Shown piece by piece: positions 1 to 8,754 of a stretch of DNA of 64,000 bases. A program made the translations under genes and the position numbers. Numbering within the stretch: position 1 is the first letter of the stretch; each line of letters opens with the position of its first letter. Source of the DNA: CALBPI01 sp038521865. Its GTDB lineage: Bacteria; Pseudomonadota; Gammaproteobacteria; Steroidobacterales; Woeseiaceae. The notes beneath the pieces were generated by a model, which was not told where the DNA came from, did no database searches, and saw nothing but the letters and a program-made list of their open reading frames with translations. Location: the NCBI GenBank assembly GCA_038521865.1, contig JBCBKO010000003.1:429392-493391 (forward strand), given 5' to 3'.

Positions 1-94
1 AGAAGACCCCGACCACGAGAATCGCGAGCTCAATAAAAACCGTAGACCAGTCTCTGTCGCCGATACTCTTGCGAAGGCGTTTGAATCTTCCCAT
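1..94 (-). CDS. N-terminus of a membrane-anchored hypothetical protein (partial)
   Basis: Reading leftward from the ATG at 94, 31 codons remain open to the window edge. The peptide starts MGRFKRLRKSIGDRDW and continues into a hydrophobic stretch, FIELAILVVGVF. A basic head, then a D-R-D-W-like motif, then one membrane anchor beginning F-I-E, is the N-terminal pattern of a common family of small gammaproteobacterial proteins of unknown function (DUF6090-like, from memory). It lies 25 bases after the acetyltransferase gene on the same strand, so it is probably the third gene of a small operon. The C-terminus is outside the window and no function can be given. Confidence 0.55.
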   Translation of the reverse strand, partial: MGRFKRLRKSIGDRDWSTVFIELAILVVGVF

Positions 95-119
95 CAGCGA
101 ATGTTAGCGCAGACTGCGT

Positions 120-620
120 CTAGCGTAACGCCAGAGAATACAGCTTGAGTGATTCACCGTGATCGGCGAATTCGCGCTCGTAACTAAACCCAAGGCGCCC
201 GAGCAGTGAAATAGATCGTTGGTTGTCTGGCCTTGTAATTGCGCACACAGAGTTGAGCACGAACTGCTCGCTCGCGGCCTTAAGGACAATGCGCGACGCC
301 TCAAAGGCGATGCCTCTACCCGCGAATTCCGGAAGTAGCGCGAACCCCAAATCTGGCTGTGGTAGCGTTTCACGTGTCAGCAAACCACAGAGACCGGCGG
401 GTTGTCCCTCGTACTCGACGAGATACAGTCCGAAGCCATGTTGCTTGTACATCGCAAGCGGACCATCTTTCAGATACCCTTCCGCATCGGCTTTCGTTCG
501 GACCTTTCTGTCGCCAATATATTGCAACCAGGACGGTTCATTGAGCAGCCGCACGATAAATGGGGCATCGGCAAGCGTCAGCTTGCGTAACGTCAGCGCA
601 CCATCGGTTACTTGCACCAT
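120..620 (-). CDS. GNAT family N-acetyltransferase (RimJ/RimL type)
   Basis: The 166-residue product has the layout of RimJ/RimL-type acetyltransferases, which move an acetyl group from acetyl-CoA to an amine. An N-terminal L-R-K-L-T-x-x-D-A-P segment leads to the acetyl-CoA loop, seen as LLPEFAGRGIAFEA near residues 97-110. The C-terminal NQRSISLLGRLGF (about 134-146) is the typical N-x-x-S-x-x-x-L-x-x-x-G-F end of the fold. The substrate cannot be inferred. It follows the 633-971 gene by 12 bases and precedes the partial gene at 94 by 25, so all three are probably co-transcribed. The start has only a weak Shine-Dalgarno sequence, so coupling to the upstream gene is plausible. Confidence 0.85.
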   Translation of the reverse strand: MVQVTDGALTLRKLTLADAPFIVRLLNEPSWLQYIGDRKVRTKADAEGYLKDGPLAMYKQHGFGLYLVEYEGQPAGLCGLLTRETLPQPDLGFALLPEFAGRGIAFEASRIVLKAASEQFVLNSVCAITRPDNQRSISLLGRLGFSYEREFADHGESLKLYSLALR

Positions 621-632
621 GTCAATGCTTCG

Positions 633-971
633 CTAGAAATCGAATGCACGACCTGCCTTGCGAAGCTCGGTCACTGTCTTTCCGTCGCAGTCTGCGAGAT
701 TCTTCGCGTCGACCTTGCCGTCCGGCGTAACTTTGGCCAGGACCGGATTCGACGTTAGCGACTTGTACAAGACGCTGCCGTCTTCCAGCAAAGCGCTGAC
801 ATAAAAGACGAGCTCGTCCCACGGCTGGACGCTGATTGGGTCCTCGACGGAACACACGAGCACATCCGGCTTGCTTTTGAACACGCCGGCATCGCCAACT
901 GTTGGGAGCACCAGCCAACCGATCAAACAGGCAGCAAGACTAAGGTGTGTCGAAATAGTTGGCGTTTTCAT
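633..971 (-). CDS. Small secreted protein of unknown function
   Basis: This 112-residue protein begins with a signal peptide: a short polar head, then LAACLIGWLVLP, with probable cleavage near GDAG around residue 28. The mature part of about 85 residues has two cysteines (VLVCSVED and LADCDGK) that could form a periplasmic disulfide. I recognise no family. It is the first gene of the minus-strand operon with the acetyltransferase. A GGAAAG Shine-Dalgarno sequence stands about eight bases before the ATG. The next gene on the plus strand starts at 1080, so the two share a divergent intergenic region of about 110 bases. Confidence 0.6.
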   Translation of the reverse strand: MKTPTISTHLSLAACLIGWLVLPTVGDAGVFKSKPDVLVCSVEDPISVQPWDELVFYVSALLEDGSVLYKSLTSNPVLAKVTPDGKVDAKNLADCDGKTVTELRKAGRAFDF

Positions 972-1079
972 GGCGTCTTTCCACGTCGTAGTACCGAGAG
1001 TTTATCGAAGATTACTGCATCAACCACGCAGTCCGGATATTCTGCAAATGGGGAGCAGTCTATTGGGGCGAACAAGATC

Positions 1080-2189
1080 ATGGTCGACCGAGTCCGATTC
1101 AACGTGATCAGCACCGGTACCGTCGCGAGCGGTTTCGAGGTTGAAGAAGTGCACAAGCAACTGATCGCAGTTTTGAAACTGAAACCGGAACAGGCAATGC
1201 GGTTTTTTGGCCGCAGACGCGTCATCAAAAAGGAGATCCTCAGGGCAGAAGCCGAGAAAATCCAAAACCGATTGGCGCAACTGGGGGTGGTTACAGAGCT
1301 CGAACGACTCGGACCTCCAGAACCCGAATTCGAACCACCTCCATCACCATTCGATGAGGTCAAACTGGAACTTGTTGAAGACTCAGAACCAAAGCCTGAA
1401 CCTGAACCAACACCGCCACCGGTGAACACTGAACAATCAGTGTCAGGCGCCCCTATCGGAACGACATCGCAACCGGTACCCATGCCCACACCAGCGCCGA
1501 CCTCCAGCCGGGCGAAGGCTGATCGAGAGGGCATCACGATGCTGGGTCTGGTTGCTGCTCTCGGTGCTGCTGTCGTCGGCGCCTGGCTATGGCAATGGAT
1601 TGCAGTCACCTTTGGTTATGAACTCGGCTTCATCGCATGGGGTATCGGTGGGGCTGTAGGTGCGGCTGCTGCAATGTTCAGCTCGCGCGGCATGAGCGCC
1701 GGGGTGGTCTGCGCGTTGATCGTCGTCTGCTCGATCTACGTTGGCAAGTATTGGATGTATTCAGCCATGTTCGATCAAACGAGCAGCATGATCGAAGAAG
1801 TCATGGCGGAGATGGATGAAGCTGAAATGCGTGATCTGTATGAGGAAGAAATGGAGGATGCGCGGATCTACGCGCGTGGATCCGGATCTGACACCTACAT
1901 CCGCCAGTTCATGGTTGATCGCAGCTACACCGAAGCCACAAGTGCATCACGAATTCGCGCGGACGAGCTTGCCGATTTCCGTGAGTATGTGGCTCCGCGA
2001 TTGCTCGATCTTGATCAAAACCGACCGTCCCTGCGTGAATGGATGGCAGGGAACTTTAGCCAGTTTGATGATGCTCTCGGAGAGCTCACACCCAATCAAA
2101 TGATCGTAGAAGATTTCAATCTTATTGATTTGATCTTCCTTGGGCTTGGCATGTTTACAGCATTCCGTCTTGCCGCACAGCTCGACTAG
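1080..2189 (+). CDS. Membrane protein with an N-terminal small alpha/beta domain and proline-rich linker
   Basis: The likely start is the ATG at 1080 (MVDRVRFNVIST), giving 369 residues; the frame is open further upstream but that part is not protein-like. Residues 1-75 resemble a small domain found at the N-terminus of several gammaproteobacterial membrane proteins, with a G-F-E-x-E-x-V-x-x-x-L pattern, a K-P-E-Q-A segment and a V-I-K-K-E-I-L strand/helix. An acidic, proline-rich linker follows (about 78-140). Two or three hydrophobic segments lie around residues 155-230, then an acidic helical region and a final hydrophobic segment (LIDLIFLGLGMFTAF). The function is unknown. The gene converges with the long minus-strand gene ending at 2207. 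Confidence 0.65.
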   Translation: MVDRVRFNVISTGTVASGFEVEEVHKQLIAVLKLKPEQAMRFFGRRRVIKKEILRAEAEKIQNRLAQLGVVTELERLGPPEPEFEPPPSPFDEVKLELVEDSEPKPEPEPTPPPVNTEQSVSGAPIGTTSQPVPMPTPAPTSSRAKADREGITMLGLVAALGAAVVGAWLWQWIAVTFGYELGFIAWGIGGAVGAAAAMFSSRGMSAGVVCALIVVCSIYVGKYWMYSAMFDQTSSMIEEVMAEMDEAEMRDLYEEEMEDARIYARGSGSDTYIRQFMVDRSYTEATSASRIRADELADFREYVAPRLLDLDQNRPSLREWMAGNFSQFDDALGELTPNQMIVEDFNLIDLIFLGLGMFTAFRLAAQLD

Positions 2190-2206
2190 CCTGCTGTCAT
2201 ACAAGA

Positions 2207-4681
2207 CTAAATCGGCAATAGGAAATTACGGGCGAAGCGGAGCGTGCCGATTAAAAGGCCACCATCGCGTGCATCTGCCTCAACGATCAGAATCCCATTC
2301 TCGGTCGCATCGGCATCATCGCTGCGACTGAGATTGAACCCATTCAAGAAAACATCCTGTGGTGTCAGGTGGCTGTCAACCGAGAATCGCGCATCGCGAT
2401 TGAACGCAATGAGCCGTGTCGCAGGAATGCTCTGTTTAACCTGAGCCGCAGTCGCCGGCTTTCCACGCGTGCGAAGTATCAGCCTACCCTGCTCGCCCGT
2501 ACAGCGTGCCGTGTGCCAAATCAGTCGCCCGAGCAACAGGTTGGATACGCGCAGACTGATCACGGTATTGAGCTCGACCTCGCTATTCATTGCCACGAAG
2601 TTGTCGTAGCGAAATACGACTTCCTCGCCCGGCTTCATAGCCCAGTCGACGAGGTGTTCCGCCTCGACCGAGTTGAAGGTCAACCCGTCGCCATGCTCCA
2701 GCGGGAATGCGGCACGAGACATGTGCCATGTGCCGAAGCGAATACGCGCTAACCAGCTCTTGGTCCACTGCGGAATACTGAATCGCGCGGCAGGACCCAG
2801 CGGTTGGAAATTGGCGCGGTAGTAGATGTCGCGATCATAGTCGGCAGGAATCTCGACCTCGGCGGTCTGTCGTACCGTACCCTGAATCACCGGACCGGTA
2901 GACTCGGACAGGTCAACGTCAATCTTGTTGCGCTTATCGAAAATGACCCGCGCGAAGACGTATAGCAGCGACTTGATAATCGCAACGATTAAGAGGAGTT
3001 GCAGTACGGTACCTACAACGTTCGCACCCGTTTCAATACGCCGAACGGCCTGTAGCGAAAACTCGCGCGCCATTTCCAGCCGCCCTGAAAGCGCCAACTC
3101 GGCGTTGGCAACGAACACGTCAACACTGCCATTCGCATCGCCTTGCAGGTGATCCAGTTCGTCGATGTAGTCACGATGCGATGCACTCCTCTGCGCCTCA
3201 TAGGCATCGTTCAGCTCAACGATCACATAATTACTGGCACCGCACTTCGCCTCCAGGAAGTCGCAGTCACGTGTTTGCATGCCTGTTGTTCTTGGCACCA
3301 GATCAAACAGCCCTTCGGCCTCGGCACGTGCACGCGCGATGCTGCCACCGGCGCGCTGGCGCATAGTGTCCGCCTTGTCACGGAGTTCAAATTGGTGCTT
3401 GTCGTAGTCGCGATTGATTGAGCGGTACGCACTGTCGAAAAAACCGATACGACTCAGCGCGAAGACCTCTGGCTTGGGAAGCTCGCTTTCCATCTCGGGA
3501 CTGACATCGACGTTCGTTGGCGCGCCATAGCCGGTGGGACATGAAAAAGCTGCACCCTGAGGTTCATTAGGCACTTCTCCGTAATCGAAGGCTCGCAAGA
3601 CGCAGCGTTTTTCCGGGTTATCGGCAAGATGCACCAGCATCAATCGGAGATGGGTGACTTGTCGTTCTACCGGGGCACGAACTTGAGCAACCCGTAACGG
3701 ATCTGAGACCTCCAGCGAAGATAACGCCTGCTCAACACCGTCCAGCAACGCTGCTGCTTCGTCTCGTTTGGCTGCGTTCAGCGCGGCTTGCAACGGATTC
3801 ATCATATCAGACGCAGACTTATCGCCGATCAATGGTCGCAACTGACGAGAGAGCGTGCCCACAGCGTCTCGAAAGTCACGCTGTCGCAGCGCTCGAACGG
3901 CGTCCGGCTTAAGGATGATGTCCTCGTACTCTTTTAGCCGAAGTCGTTTTCGAGTGCAGGGAATTACCGCATCGATTTCTGCCCCATCGACCGTGCAGTG
4001 CGGGGTTACGATTTCCTGTGCATAGAGTGCGTTCTCGGTGCCGGTCTTGAGCGCATCACTGATATAGAAGCCCGCACCGATCAGCAGCAACATTGGCCAC
4101 CACAAAATCAACGTCTTTCCGGTCAATGCAAAAACGTTCCGTTTACCGAGTTGCTTTGCGAGCAGCCAATTCTGGCGGATCGCTTCAACGGCTAGTCGCA
4201 TAACGACGGTGCTCAGCAGCAGAATGGTGACTGCCGGGAAGGTCAGTGTTTCATCAGCTCGAGTCAACCATATCAGCGCGGCAACGAATCCCGCGAAGGC
4301 TAGGGAATTAGCGCGACCGCGCAGGACAAAGCAAACGAACACCGATGCCGCGAGGACCGAATACGCCAAATCAACGGCAAACAAATCGGTATGGACGCCC
4401 GCGACATTGATCCAATGCGTAAACGCAACCAGCCATCCAAACCAGAACTGGCGTTTACTTGCAAACACAATCGCGGCTGCACCGAGCACGATCGAGAACC
4501 ACCCGAAGATGTTTGGTGGGTCAATCGCAATGAAACCATGACCCGACGGATCAAGCCATGCGTTCGGGAACAGTACGCCCGCCTTAATCGCGGGTAGCAG
4601 ACAAAGCAGAGCAATAAACCAGAACACGCTATCACGCTGAACGTCGGATAACTGTTGCAGCCATTGAGCGAATCGGTTCAT
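2207..4681 (-). CDS. Large polytopic membrane protein of unknown function
   Basis: This 824-residue protein has about seven N-terminal membrane segments (for example residues 19-38, 58-76, 79-96, 105-122, and a last one around 190-210). A soluble region of about 330 residues follows, with four or more cysteines (TPHCTVDGAE, IPCTRKR, FLEAKCGAS), which suggests a periplasmic, disulfide-containing domain. A further membrane segment lies near 545-570, with a C-terminal domain of about 250 residues behind it. That last domain is beta-rich (for example LKPG-type GEEVVFRYDNFVAMNSEVEL) and faintly resembles AIM24-like folds; this is only an impression. It is monocistronic, with 260 bases of non-coding DNA upstream. 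Confidence 0.6.
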   Translation of the reverse strand: MNRFAQWLQQLSDVQRDSVFWFIALLCLLPAIKAGVLFPNAWLDPSGHGFIAIDPPNIFGWFSIVLGAAAIVFASKRQFWFGWLVAFTHWINVAGVHTDLFAVDLAYSVLAASVFVCFVLRGRANSLAFAGFVAALIWLTRADETLTFPAVTILLLSTVVMRLAVEAIRQNWLLAKQLGKRNVFALTGKTLILWWPMLLLIGAGFYISDALKTGTENALYAQEIVTPHCTVDGAEIDAVIPCTRKRLRLKEYEDIILKPDAVRALRQRDFRDAVGTLSRQLRPLIGDKSASDMMNPLQAALNAAKRDEAAALLDGVEQALSSLEVSDPLRVAQVRAPVERQVTHLRLMLVHLADNPEKRCVLRAFDYGEVPNEPQGAAFSCPTGYGAPTNVDVSPEMESELPKPEVFALSRIGFFDSAYRSINRDYDKHQFELRDKADTMRQRAGGSIARARAEAEGLFDLVPRTTGMQTRDCDFLEAKCGASNYVIVELNDAYEAQRSASHRDYIDELDHLQGDANGSVDVFVANAELALSGRLEMAREFSLQAVRRIETGANVVGTVLQLLLIVAIIKSLLYVFARVIFDKRNKIDVDLSESTGPVIQGTVRQTAEVEIPADYDRDIYYRANFQPLGPAARFSIPQWTKSWLARIRFGTWHMSRAAFPLEHGDGLTFNSVEAEHLVDWAMKPGEEVVFRYDNFVAMNSEVELNTVISLRVSNLLLGRLIWHTARCTGEQGRLILRTRGKPATAAQVKQSIPATRLIAFNRDARFSVDSHLTPQDVFLNGFNLSRSDDADATENGILIVEADARDGGLLIGTLRFARNFLLPI

Positions 4682-4941
4682 TTCGGCCTTGTTCCTTAAG
4701 CTTTAGCGCGCGCTTTTTCTAAACAATGATCGTGCATCGTGTACTGATCAACAGCATCACACCAGACCACACTGGAGATAACAATGGTCTGACCAATTCC
4801 GGGGGATAGCCGGCGAGTGTGAACACCCACAGCAACCGAATATTCAACTTCTTTGTAACCTGACTGTTATGCACAGATCAGAGACTAAAAACGCTGGGAA
4901 AAGATAATCAAAGACTTTGCTTACGGTGTGGAGGAAAGAGG

Positions 4942-5460
4942 GTGCCAAAAATCAATCGAGAGGAAGCGATACGAGTTGAGCGCCAAGCCTATCCGGGAAA
5001 GCTGTTGCATCGAACCGACGGTTGCTGGAAAACCAAACTCAGCGATCAAGCGGGTCTGACACAAATGGGTATTGGGGAAGTCGAGTTAGCACCTGGCAGT
5101 GCGACTGGTCTGCTGCACTATCACAACGGTGCTGATGAAATGGTGTTTGTCTTAGAGGGCACCGTGACCCTCGTAGAGGAAGGCAGCAACGAAGTCGAAT
5201 TAACGGCGGGCGACAGTGCCGCTTGGAAAGCTGGTGACACCATCGGTCACACGATTGAGAATCGATCGAATCGCCCTGCTCGACTCCTGGAAATCGGCAC
5301 ACGTCCATCGGAAGACACCGCCATCTATCCGGGACTAGACATGATGTACCGCGCGATCAATGGAACGAGGATATCGATTCGTACGAGAGCGGGCGCACCG
5401 TTCAAGGAGGGCGAGGAAGTTCGTAGCATCGAGGACCCTGCACCCGTGGAACGGGGGTAG
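4942..5460 (+). CDS. Cupin domain protein
   Basis: The start is GTG at 4942, supported by GGAGG at 4930-4934. The 172-residue protein contains one cupin_2 barrel. The first motif reads LLHYHNGADEMVFVLEG, with metal ligands His59, His61 and Glu66; the third histidine is His103 in the second motif (GDTIGHTIEN). Metal-binding cupins of this size include dioxygenases, isomerases and sensory proteins, and the sequence does not choose among them. No signal peptide is present, so it is cytosolic. The gene stands alone, with a long upstream region and a hairpin at 5549-5581 behind it. Confidence 0.8.
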   Translation: MPKINREEAIRVERQAYPGKLLHRTDGCWKTKLSDQAGLTQMGIGEVELAPGSATGLLHYHNGADEMVFVLEGTVTLVEEGSNEVELTAGDSAAWKAGDTIGHTIENRSNRPARLLEIGTRPSEDTAIYPGLDMMYRAINGTRISIRTRAGAPFKEGEEVRSIEDPAPVERG

Positions 5461-5548
5461 ATTGACTATTCCCTCGGTCATCTACATTGGCGACTCAAAC
5501 CATACGGGTTGCGCAGATGCGCGTTGAGTCGGATCAGACCGACGAAGA

Positions 5549-5581
5549 TCCGGTGGCTACCAAGGTCTGGCAGCCACCGGA
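5549..5581. terminator. Perfect inverted repeat between convergent genes
   Basis: CCGGTGGCT at 5550-5558 pairs with AGCCACCGG at 5572-5580, and a T-A pair extends the stem to ten bases with a 13-base loop. It lies between the cupin stop (5460) and the CHRD gene stop (5593). There is no T-run, so it is at best a weak or factor-assisted bidirectional terminator, or an RNA 3'-end stabiliser. Confidence 0.4.
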
Positions 5582-5592
5582 CCGTTGGTCGA

Positions 5593-6135
5593 TTAGTGGC
5601 GAGTTGACAGAGGTGTAACTTGGCCACGAAGTTCGCCGGCAGGGAACGCCGTCGTGTGTAAATTCCAATAGATTTGACCTGCGCTAATAGCATGAGCGAG
5701 ATCACGTAAGTTGTAGATGCCGCAAGCATTTGCACTGTCTTTGGGGAACTGATTGTTGCGGAGCGTGCCTCGGATCGTATTGGCGTCGAGTTTTATCGTC
5801 TCGCTGTTGTCCTGGCCGATGGCAACCAAATCAATCAATCCGATAGCGATCGGCCCGTTTGTGCCAGCCGGAGCGCAGTGAAGATGCAAACGGGTGACTT
5901 CGCCTTCGAGGTTGCTGAAGGTTACGCGGACTCGGGCTTTTTTGAATCGCTGATCGATACTGATAAATGCAAGTCCTAGGCCGTCTGAAATAACGGCAGG
6001 ATCCTGAACTTCCTCTTCAGCGGTCAGTGAAACTTTTGATTCGCGAGCGACCTGATCGGTTGCGTTTGCATTTGCTGAAAAAAGAAAAGCGGCGAAAGCG
6101 GTAATTGCGAGCAATGGTCGTAGCATGATTAACAT
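5593..6135 (-). CDS. CHRD domain secreted protein
   Basis: This 180-residue protein has a signal peptide (LLAITAFAAFLFSANANA, cleavage after about residue 25) and then one CHRD domain. The domain is recognised by VSLTAEEEVQDPA at the start, the central TRLHLHCAPAGTNGPI segment, and the closing IYWNLHTTAFPAGELRGQV. CHRD domains, first described in chordin, occur in bacterial exported proteins with no settled function. The ATG at 6135 has AGGAGA seven bases upstream. The gene is divergent from the outer-membrane protein gene at 6275, with about 140 bases between them. Confidence 0.85.
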   Translation of the reverse strand: MLIMLRPLLAITAFAAFLFSANANATDQVARESKVSLTAEEEVQDPAVISDGLGLAFISIDQRFKKARVRVTFSNLEGEVTRLHLHCAPAGTNGPIAIGLIDLVAIGQDNSETIKLDANTIRGTLRNNQFPKDSANACGIYNLRDLAHAISAGQIYWNLHTTAFPAGELRGQVTPLSTRH

Positions 6136-6221
6136 TCTTGGTCTCCTAGTCGATGATCAATAACGCAACGGACGTCGCGCACTTAGTGAATACGCAAAAG
6201 CACAGGAATGGTTCATTTGAG

Positions 6222-6250
6222 TTGTTGGTGTTTTGTGGTGTTCGTATACT
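6222..6250 (+). promoter_or_regulatory. Sigma-70-type promoter of the 6275 gene
   Basis: TTGTTG at 6222-6227 and TATACT at 6245-6250 are separated by 17 bases, close to the sigma-70 consensus. They lie 25 bases before the ATG at 6275. The Shine-Dalgarno region downstream is weak. Confidence 0.5.
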
Positions 6251-6274
6251 TTAAAAAAAAGTTGAGTCGATTCG

Positions 6275-6946
6275 ATGTGGGTCCGGATACTTTTGGTGTT
6301 TAGTGTGTTGGCCTGCAGCACCGGATATGCGGAGACTTCGCTTCAAGCACATGCATTCAGCGGTGTACCCCACCGTGGGGCAAATATTTCAGGCAATCGT
6401 GGCGCGATTGGCGGAACCCTCTCGATTGATCACGAATCTGGACTCTTTCTTGGTCTTTCCGGGCACTACGCACCGGGCGTGCCGACGGGCCAACGGCTCA
6501 CTCGCTACGCCGGCGCCAATGCAGGTTGGTTTCTTCCGGTCAACGGAACACAAGCGATAGAACTGTCGATATCCAGACATGTCTTCGATAACGTACCGGA
6601 TTGGCGTTATGAAGAATTTCGTATGAACTACCATTGGTCAAAATCCTTGACCGTTTCTGGGATGTTCTCGCCGGATTACTACGGTCGGGGGAGTGAGAGT
6701 TTTCTCACAGAGGTTGTATGGCAGCCCAGCTTGCGAAAAGGTTGGTTCGCGCGCTTTGCGGGAGGTGCAGGCCTGCTGCCTGACTCGGATCAGAGTAGTC
6801 TAGGGTGGATGGAGGCGGGAGTCGGGATCGCACGCAGACGGTTTTCGACGCTCCTGTCTCTGGGTGCTACCAATGCCGATGCGATTCCCTCAGAGCGTGT
6901 GGACGACGTTACCCTGACTCTGCAGGTGAATTACCTAATTCGTTGA
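6275..6946 (+). CDS. Outer-membrane beta-barrel protein (TIGR02001-like)
   Basis: The 223-residue protein has a signal peptide (ILLVFSVLACSTGYA, cleavage near residue 19) followed by amphipathic beta strands throughout (IGGTLSIDHESGLFLGLSGHYAPG, FRMNYHWSKSLTVSGMFSPDYYG). It ends VDDVTLTLQVNYLIR. Size, strand pattern and the Y-G-R loop resemble the proteobacterial TIGR02001 family, small outer-membrane proteins of unknown role; the assignment is tentative. Its last 12 bases overlap the 3' end of the convergent subtilase gene. Confidence 0.6.
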   Translation: MWVRILLVFSVLACSTGYAETSLQAHAFSGVPHRGANISGNRGAIGGTLSIDHESGLFLGLSGHYAPGVPTGQRLTRYAGANAGWFLPVNGTQAIELSISRHVFDNVPDWRYEEFRMNYHWSKSLTVSGMFSPDYYGRGSESFLTEVVWQPSLRKGWFARFAGGAGLLPDSDQSSLGWMEAGVGIARRRFSTLLSLGATNADAIPSERVDDVTLTLQVNYLIR

Positions 6947-8149
6947 TTGGCATCGGTCGTGTGTTTGACCAAGGACCGCGAAACAGGCATTCACACTTCC
7001 ACTTGTTTCCTGGCTTTCATGCAGACGCATCAAAACCTCCCTATCCGTATTCCTCGGCATAGACTCATGGATGAGCGCGATCACGCCAGTGACGTGCGCA
7101 GCGGACAGCGATGACCCACTCATAAAGTCATACCCGTGACCTGGCTGGGCTGTAAGCACATCCAGACCAGGGGCCGAAAACACTGTTGAAGAACCTCGGT
7201 TGCTATCGGTTGTCGCCCAGACAATTCCATCTCGCGCCCTTGGAAATCTGGATTCCTTGGATTTCGAATCGGCGACCACAACTATTGATCCAGCGCCTAG
7301 AATTTCGGTTAAAAGTGCCTCTAAAAGCGGGTCTGGAGGCCCTGTAAGACTGAGGTTGACGACATGTGGTGCTGTGTCGGCTACACGCGCAAGCGCCTTC
7401 GATAGCGTGACGCTATTACAACTCGTGCCACCACTGTCGTTGTCCCAACATGCACGGTAGGCGTAGAGGCCCGCGTTTGGAGCTACGCCGGCGATACCCT
7501 CATCGTTTCCACGTGCGGCAACGACAACGCCGGCGATACCAGTTCCGTGATGTTCAGCGGCACGACCGCGACCCACGAAATCCTCTTTGGCGATTACGGC
7601 GTGGGCAAGGTCCGGGTGATCGATTTCGACACCAGAGTCGATAATCGCGATCGTAACGCCACGACCTGTTGCTGTTCCACGGACTGCCGAAATTTGTAAT
7701 GCATCCAAAGCAGGTTGCAGTTCGCGGTAAGGGTCCTCGAACGATTTCCCCTTGGAAAGCCCATTGAACTCATTGAGCGGTTGGACCCACTGTACGCGAG
7801 CGTCCGAGCGCAGATTTCGAAGCACTTGTTCGAGGTTCGCATTGATCGTAACCACCAGGCAGTGAACACCGAGACGCCGAATTGGCCACTGGTCTGCGAC
7901 GGAGACGGAATACTCTTCCGAGATACTATTCGCGAGGCGCTGCAATGCCGGATCGTCATCGTATGCATATCGGCTCGCGTAACCCGTGCCACTCGACCAG
8001 CCACGTCGCCGCGGCGGACGAGGGTCAGCCAGAACAACTATCCAGGCATTCTCAACTTCCGACGCTGTCTTCTCAGCGCTTGCACGACTGTCGACAATCA
8101 CGGAGAACCAGCACAAGACGAAGGCGCCCACCAGCAAGTTTCGGTTCAT
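6935..8149 (-). CDS. Secreted S8 family (subtilisin-like) serine protease
   Basis: The 404-residue protein has a signal peptide (LLVGAFVLCWFSVIVDSRASA), an N-terminal region resembling a propeptide (about 25-130) and a subtilase domain. The triad is visible: Asp171 in IAIIDSGVEIDHPDL, His201 in EHHGTGIAGV, Ser347 in GSSLSAAHVTG. The oxyanion asparagine position (usually A-A-G-N) reads V-V-A-D, with Asp294 in its place, as in the proprotein convertase PC2; activity may be altered. C-terminal cysteines could form a disulfide. It is the third gene of an operon, and its ATG overlaps the anti-sigma stop (ATGA at 8146-8149). That placement suggests it acts in the sigma/anti-sigma signalling or is its target. 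Confidence 0.9.
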   Translation of the reverse strand: MNRNLLVGAFVLCWFSVIVDSRASAEKTASEVENAWIVVLADPRPPRRRGWSSGTGYASRYAYDDDPALQRLANSISEEYSVSVADQWPIRRLGVHCLVVTINANLEQVLRNLRSDARVQWVQPLNEFNGLSKGKSFEDPYRELQPALDALQISAVRGTATGRGVTIAIIDSGVEIDHPDLAHAVIAKEDFVGRGRAAEHHGTGIAGVVVAARGNDEGIAGVAPNAGLYAYRACWDNDSGGTSCNSVTLSKALARVADTAPHVVNLSLTGPPDPLLEALLTEILGAGSIVVVADSKSKESRFPRARDGIVWATTDSNRGSSTVFSAPGLDVLTAQPGHGYDFMSGSSLSAAHVTGVIALIHESMPRNTDREVLMRLHESQETSGSVNACFAVLGQTHDRCQSTN

Positions 8150-8754
8150 GGTTGGTAGACGATGCGCTCGGCAAAACGAACGTCTGGATCTTTAATCCAA
8201 CTGCTTGGATCAGCATTGATCTCGTCAGATCGGGGTCGCACGACGTATGAGCCGCCTGGCCCCGGCCCAGAGACGATATCAAAACCAAGTCGATCGCTAA
8301 CTTCTTGGCGAATCGTGTCATCCGCGTTGTGCGAAAACATTAATCTGATGTCTGTCGAATGATCTGACGGAGATACGAGCTCCGATGACAGCCCCTCATA
8401 GCTCGACGGAGGTTCCGGCTCAATGAGCAACGCCAGTGACACAGTAAGCCCGGCGACGGCGGCGATACCTGCTGCCAGGCGAAAGTCACTCCGCTGCCGC
8501 ATAGGGGGGGCGAGCTGATCTCTTAGTCTTTCGAACCCAGCCGCAGGCGGAACGCCCGCATCCTTGCCCTCGGTCAAGGCATCTCGCAGCGAACGTTCGT
8601 GGGCCACCGCAGCGGCCATCGCAGGACTAGACTGCATTTGCTCCTCAAAGTGTTGACGCTCCTCTGCTCGCATACGTCCGGCGACGTAGTCAACGACTCT
8701 GAGCTCCTCGTCAATTTCCCGTCCCGAAACCATTGTTTCGATACCGTTGTTCAT
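8146..8754 (-). CDS. Anti-sigma factor, single-pass membrane protein
   Basis: The start is the ATG at 8754, overlapping the sigma factor stop (ATGA, 8751-8754), giving 202 residues. Residues 14-62 form the helical anti-sigma domain, with the common phrase VVDYVAGRMRAEERQHFEEQ; I see no zinc-binding H-x3-C-x2-C motif. One membrane segment covers about residues 92-111 (LAAGIAAVAGLTVSLALL). The C-terminal 90 residues would be periplasmic. By analogy with other ECF/anti-sigma pairs it should hold the sigma factor inactive until a cell-envelope signal arrives. The downstream gene encodes a secreted protease. Confidence 0.8.
   Translation of the reverse strand: MNNGIETMVSGREIDEELRVVDYVAGRMRAEERQHFEEQMQSSPAMAAAVAHERSLRDALTEGKDAGVPPAAGFERLRDQLAPPMRQRSDFRLAAGIAAVAGLTVSLALLIEPEPPSSYEGLSSELVSPSDHSTDIRLMFSHNADDTIRQEVSDRLGFDIVSGPGPGGSYVVRPRSDEINADPSSWIKDPDVRFAERIVYQP

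Noticed and set aside
968..1609. 213-codon minus-strand frame over the 1080-2189 gene
   Set aside because: Its composition (runs of Ser, Gly and Pro) is the complement of the acidic, proline-rich linker of the plus-strand gene.
5478..5735. 85-codon minus-strand frame overlapping the CHRD gene end
   Set aside because: It overlaps the CHRD gene in another frame and spans the intergenic hairpin.
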